Below are positions 60,123-64,000 of a stretch of DNA of 64,000 nt, piece after piece; positions within the stretch are counted from its first letter, which is position 1, and each line of letters starts with the position of its first letter. The notes under the pieces are model-generated. The model saw nothing but the letters and a program-made list of their open reading frames with translations, was not told where the DNA came from and did not search any database. Source of the DNA: Proteles cristata cristata (taxonomy: Eukaryota > Chordata > Mammalia > Carnivora > Hyaenidae); the NCBI GenBank assembly GCA_017311185.1, contig JAESUZ010004906.1, positions 496,001 to 560,000 of the forward strand, read 5' to 3'. The position numbers and the translations under genes were made by a program.

Positions 60123-60357
60123 AAAAGACAAAACTCTAATGACAGAAAACAGATTCGTGGTTGCCAGAGGATGAGGCAGGTTGTTGGGGGGAGGTTTTAC
60201 TGCAAAGGAGCAGGAGAGAACATTCTAGATGAAGGAAATGTTCCATATCTTGCTTTTGATGGTAGTTACCTGACTCTATTCATTTGTCAAAATTCATAAA
60301 TTGTATAATTTTATTGAATATAGATTATACCTCAAAATAGCCAATTAAAAATTTTTA

Positions 60358-61850
60358 AGAGAGGTCTGGGATAGAGGTAAATGTGTAACTCGTGTATATT
60401 GATGGAATTTAAGGCTATAGAAATGGATGGTATACGTGAAGTTCAAAGATTGAAGCTCAAAGATTGAGCAGTTGTGTACTGCAATGTTTAGAAAACAGGA
60501 AGATGAGTAGGAAGTAGCAAAAATGACTCAGAAGGAGTAGCCACTAAGGAAAATGAAGTATTTGAAATGTCTTAGAAGACAAATGATAAAGATATTTTGT
60601 AAAGAATTGAATGATCATCTGTGTCACATGCTGTTGATGTGTCAAAGAATATGAGGAATGAATGTTTCTTATTGAATATAATAGTCAAATATGAAGGCAA
60701 TTCATATTTTGCCTTGAACAAGAGAATATTGGCTGGGATTGCATTGGTTTGGTTCGAAAAAAGAATGGGTGTAGTTAGAGATATGAATAGGCGATTCCAA
60801 ATTAGTTTTGTTGTAAAGTGAAGGAGTGTAACGGAGTGTAGGTTGGAGGTATAGTAAAGTAATGAGGGAGATGATGGTGATGGTGATGATGATGATGAGG
60901 GTAGCAGTGGCGATGATGATAACTTAAGATGATGCAATGCTAGCATGTTTTTATGCTTGTGGGAAGGATTCAACAGAGAGAGAAACATTTATCATATAGG
61001 AAAGAGGGAGTATTTCTAGTAGCAATATCTCTAAGCAAGAGAAAGTTGATGGGATCTAGTGAATGAGTTGAAGCACTGGCCTTGGATAGATGTGAAGACA
61101 ATTGGTCTATATTAAGAGGAGAATAATTTAGAGTGTATGGGCACATATGTGATGAGTTTTGAAGCTTAGGGAGAATTCAAAACAAATTACTTCTGTTTTC
61201 TACTTCTATTTTCTCAGAGGTACAGGAAGCAAGATTATCAACTGTAAATGAAGATAAAGAGGAACTTCGGAGGATTGAAGCGAGAATAGAAGTGAGAAAT
61301 GAAACAACCATCTAAGATGGGTGTGTGAAGGAACCAGGGAAATAGGGTTTGATTGCTGGGCAGCATTAAGAGGCTACTTGTGCATAGTGATTATCCCTTT
61401 GAAATGAGAATAGTCAGGTTTTCTCTAGATTCATTCAGCTACAGGATGCAGGCACAAAGCAGATGGAGAGATGAACTTACCCTGTATTTGAGTTTTTGCT
61501 ACAAGAGAATGAGAAAGTGGGAGAGAGGCAAAAGAGTTGAGAATATGTACAAGGGAATGATGATAAAGATGGACTGTGTATTTAGACCATGGAAGGAAGT
61601 GAGGACATGAGGAGAGTGGTGGCCAGTAGAAAGGTGGTTGGATTAGTGGACTATAGGATGTAATAGGGAGTAAGAATTGTTTAAACCAGGTGCTAGAGAC
61701 AGTAAGTTTGAAAGATGAAAGCAATGAGTGGGGAAGGGATTTCTTAAAAGTACAAGTCGGAAAGAAGTGACTACAATACCAGGAGTTGACTATGCGAGTG
61801 ACTCTCTGAAATGGGTAGAAAACAAGATTTTACTGAAAAAGAAGTAGTGA
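60358..61850 (+). repeat. Ancient repeat, right part
   Basis: Starts GAGAGGTCTGGGATAGAGGT, which follows naturally from the segment ending near 54210. It includes a (GAT)n-like run at 60868-60925. No coding frame. Confidence 0.45.
60868..60925. repeat. Imperfect (GAT)n/(GGT) trinucleotide repeat
   Basis: GATGATGGTGATGGTGATGA and further GATGAT units on both sides of a GTAGCAGTGGC interruption. Confidence 0.9.
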
Positions 61851-64000
61851 CGGTATTCATGCCCTGCATCACATTCCCTTGGTCTAGCTCGGATTTCATC
61901 AGCAGTGGTGGCACACAGTTCTTGTTTGTTTTGCTTTCCTACCTTGAGCACCTATTTTGCCTCTGCTTTTCTGCTTCAGAGTTTTCCTTTGAGAGCTCTC
62001 TCAGAGCAGGCAAGGGTAGTCTGGAATTGTGGAGTATATACTTCTGGTGACAAATCTAAACCAGTTGGGATCATGAGTTGATGGGCAAATGCTCCAGCTT
62101 CCTGTCTTGAAAGGCAGTTCAGTTTAACATGGTTCCTCAGAAGGACTGAGTGGCTATTGTGTATTCTTGCTACTAATACAGTAGTGTACACCCCTTCCTT
62201 CTCCCTCACCATTAGCTTCTGGGAATCATCTCTCTAAAAAATTACCTGAAGCCAACTGCTTCTTTCAGCATATGCTATGGAAAAACCAAATTAAGGAACT
62301 CAGAAGCCAAGTTTTTCAAAGGATGATTCAAATGGACATTTAAAATATCATAGTAATGTTGGAACAAATAAAGTAATATAGGAAATGCAATCTACAAGGA
62401 ACAGGGGGAGCATTACTTAGCCTAGTGCTTAGCACTCAGTAATGATTTGGCAAATATTTGTTGAATGAATAATGCATAGAGCATACAACCCATTCTTAGG
62501 AATTTCAGTTTCCTACTATAAGAACTCCTTGAAGAATCATTCTGATGTCCATTGTGCGACATCCATACCACACTGACTTGATAAATAAGAATGGTGAGAC
62601 AGGTTTAAAGGCAGGTTGAGGACACAAACTACCGGTAAGTAGGAAATTCAATTATGCTGCTTTGAATTATCTGTGGAAGGAAAGGTCTGGATATTTGCTG
62701 AAGACTGTTAAGCCGGAACTGTTCTGTATAGCTTGAAAAACGGCAATGAAATATCTCAAGCCCACTCAAGGTGATCTTCCTTACCTTCCTCCTCAAACTG
62801 TGCTCCGAAAACCTCCTTCTGGGCACAGTCACTTTCACAGATTACTTGAATAGAATGTTGAGGTTTTTCCAATGCTGCACTTCTTTGTATGAAGAGGTTT
62901 CAAATTAATGAAATGTTGCTGTAAATTCATTAAGAAACACATTTACAACTTTAATATTTGTGTTTCCCTAATGCATACCTAAATGGTTCCTGAAAGTGAA
63001 AAAACAATGTAGCCAGTTGATTAACTTTAAACATTATCTCTAAATGAAACATAGCATATTTATAGGGACAGAGCTGATTAATGTTGAACAGAAAAATGAG
63101 AGGAATTGATAGAAATATCCCTCAATAGGAGTAGGAATAGGAGTTATACCTGAGATGCTGAGTTTGTAAATGTAATGCCTGTTCTTATCTCTGTAATGAA
63201 AATTGTCATTAGGAAGATGGCAGAAGTAGGTTGTTACTGCTGGTAATGAAATAAGACATGAAACACTCGAGAGTATATTCATTAAACATACTCTTGTATT
63301 TATTGGTAGAAAGGAAAATGATCTCATTTATGTTTTAGAGAGAGACACTAATGTACACATTAAAGATACAGATTCTGTTATATTATTCTAACACTTTGAA
63401 GCATATGCACAGCATAGACCATTTGCTTTTAAATGGCTGAATACAATGAAAGAAGCACTTTACATTTAAGACTTGTTTCATATTTTATAACTAAAAAACA
63501 GCTTAGACCCATAAATACACAATTTGGTATGTCTATTTATGTACCTATGTATCTATCTATTGTCAGATATGCTCCTGAATATATCTCAATTGGTTCATTA
63601 TGGAAAACATGGAAAAACTGATAAGTGATAAAAAAGGTAATTTACACCACTCATAATTCCACTTCGGAGATCATTACTATTATCACAATACCATAGTTTG
63701 GAAAGGCAAGTTAATGATATGTATCAAAAGTCAATTTGTATCAAAAGATATCTAATCCTTGAGGAAAGGGTTTTCCTCAAGGAAATAATTACTGGATAGG
63801 TTCCTAAGGCATTTATTGCAGTGTTTAAAATATGTTTAAACATGAAATACTGTACATAAAACTATTTTTTAACATTCATCATTGTCTACCTATACATTCA
63901 CATACTAAATAGCCAATACAAATGGTGTTGTAGAAGAGTATTCAATGATAATGAAAGATCTTCACTATATAAAGCTCAATGAAAACAGTAGTGTCTAAAA
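61850..64000. other. Intergenic, no gene seen
   Basis: A short L2-like tail at 62425-62480 (GTGCTTAGCACTCAGTAATG) and a perfect hairpin at 63756-63783 are the only structures I note. Confidence 0.5.
63756..63783. repeat. Perfect 12-bp stem hairpin, loop GGGT
   Basis: TCCTTGAGGAAA, loop GGGT, TTTCCTCAAGGA. No T-run follows that would suggest a pol III terminator. Confidence 0.9.

Larger units (their letters stand above)
54211..60357 (+). mobile_element. Long plus-strand L1/HAL1-like block with nested insertions
   Basis: The order fits one long retroelement: a 5' region (CACTTCTTCTGGCC), ORF1-like text at 55030-56150 (CCAAATATGATGAAAACTCT, CCACACCAAGACACATTATA), reverse-transcriptase text at 58030-58560 (TCTTCAATCTGATAAAGGGC, GGCAAGGGTGTCCATTCTCA), and an L1 3' end at 59600-60350 (CAGATTCGTGGTTGCCAGAG, ATTATACCTCAAAATAGCCA). 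All frames are broken. Nested in it are a short L1, three SINEs, a minus L1 and another old repeat. It could also be two adjacent elements. Confidence 0.55.

Overview
The window is mammalian genomic DNA from a feliform carnivore, most likely a cat. The evidence is a dense population of tRNA-derived CAN-SINEs of the cat type (head like GGGGCGCCTGGGTGGCTCAG, CT-rich middle, tail like AAATAAATAAAACATTAAA) on both strands, many bounded by target-site duplications (TSDs), plus a recent L1 3' end. Nothing looks bacterial, viral or plasmid-like.

The only gene I can support is RIPK2, the NOD1/NOD2 adaptor kinase, on the minus strand. Its start codon is at 22699-22701. Exons 1 to 6 are complete and the first 86 nt of exon 7 run off the left edge. 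All visible splice sites are GT-AG, all phases agree, and the joined reading frame has no stop. It covers residues 1 to 313: the whole kinase domain with K47, E66, T95, D146, D164 and S176 in place. The intermediate region and C-terminal CARD lie beyond base 1. Exon 1 sits in a CpG island at about 22400-23460 that must contain the promoter.

The introns (87-22528) are mostly transposon debris: CAN-SINEs, a 5'-truncated L1 with an 18-bp TSD, older L1 pieces, an L1 with a 5' inversion, MIRs, a hAT-like element and a small element with Tc1/mariner-like terminal repeats. The most interesting arrangement is around exon 5. This 50-nt exon lies in a gap of about 110 bp between two CAN-SINEs in opposite orientation, one of which entered the branch-point zone.

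From about 23500 to 64000 I see no gene, RNA gene or conserved protein-like frame. This is 5' flanking DNA of RIPK2, filled with L1, SINE, MIR and older repeats. It includes a 141-bp near-perfect tandem duplication at 26377-26658 and a nested stack at 52090-61850, where about 6 kb of plus-strand L1/HAL1-like DNA splits an older repeat. A repeat-poor stretch at about 26900-28300 could be regulatory, but that is inference.

I found no undescribed multi-gene system. The observations offered are about transposon structure and its possible effect on RIPK2 splicing. Repeat family names rest on recognition by eye.
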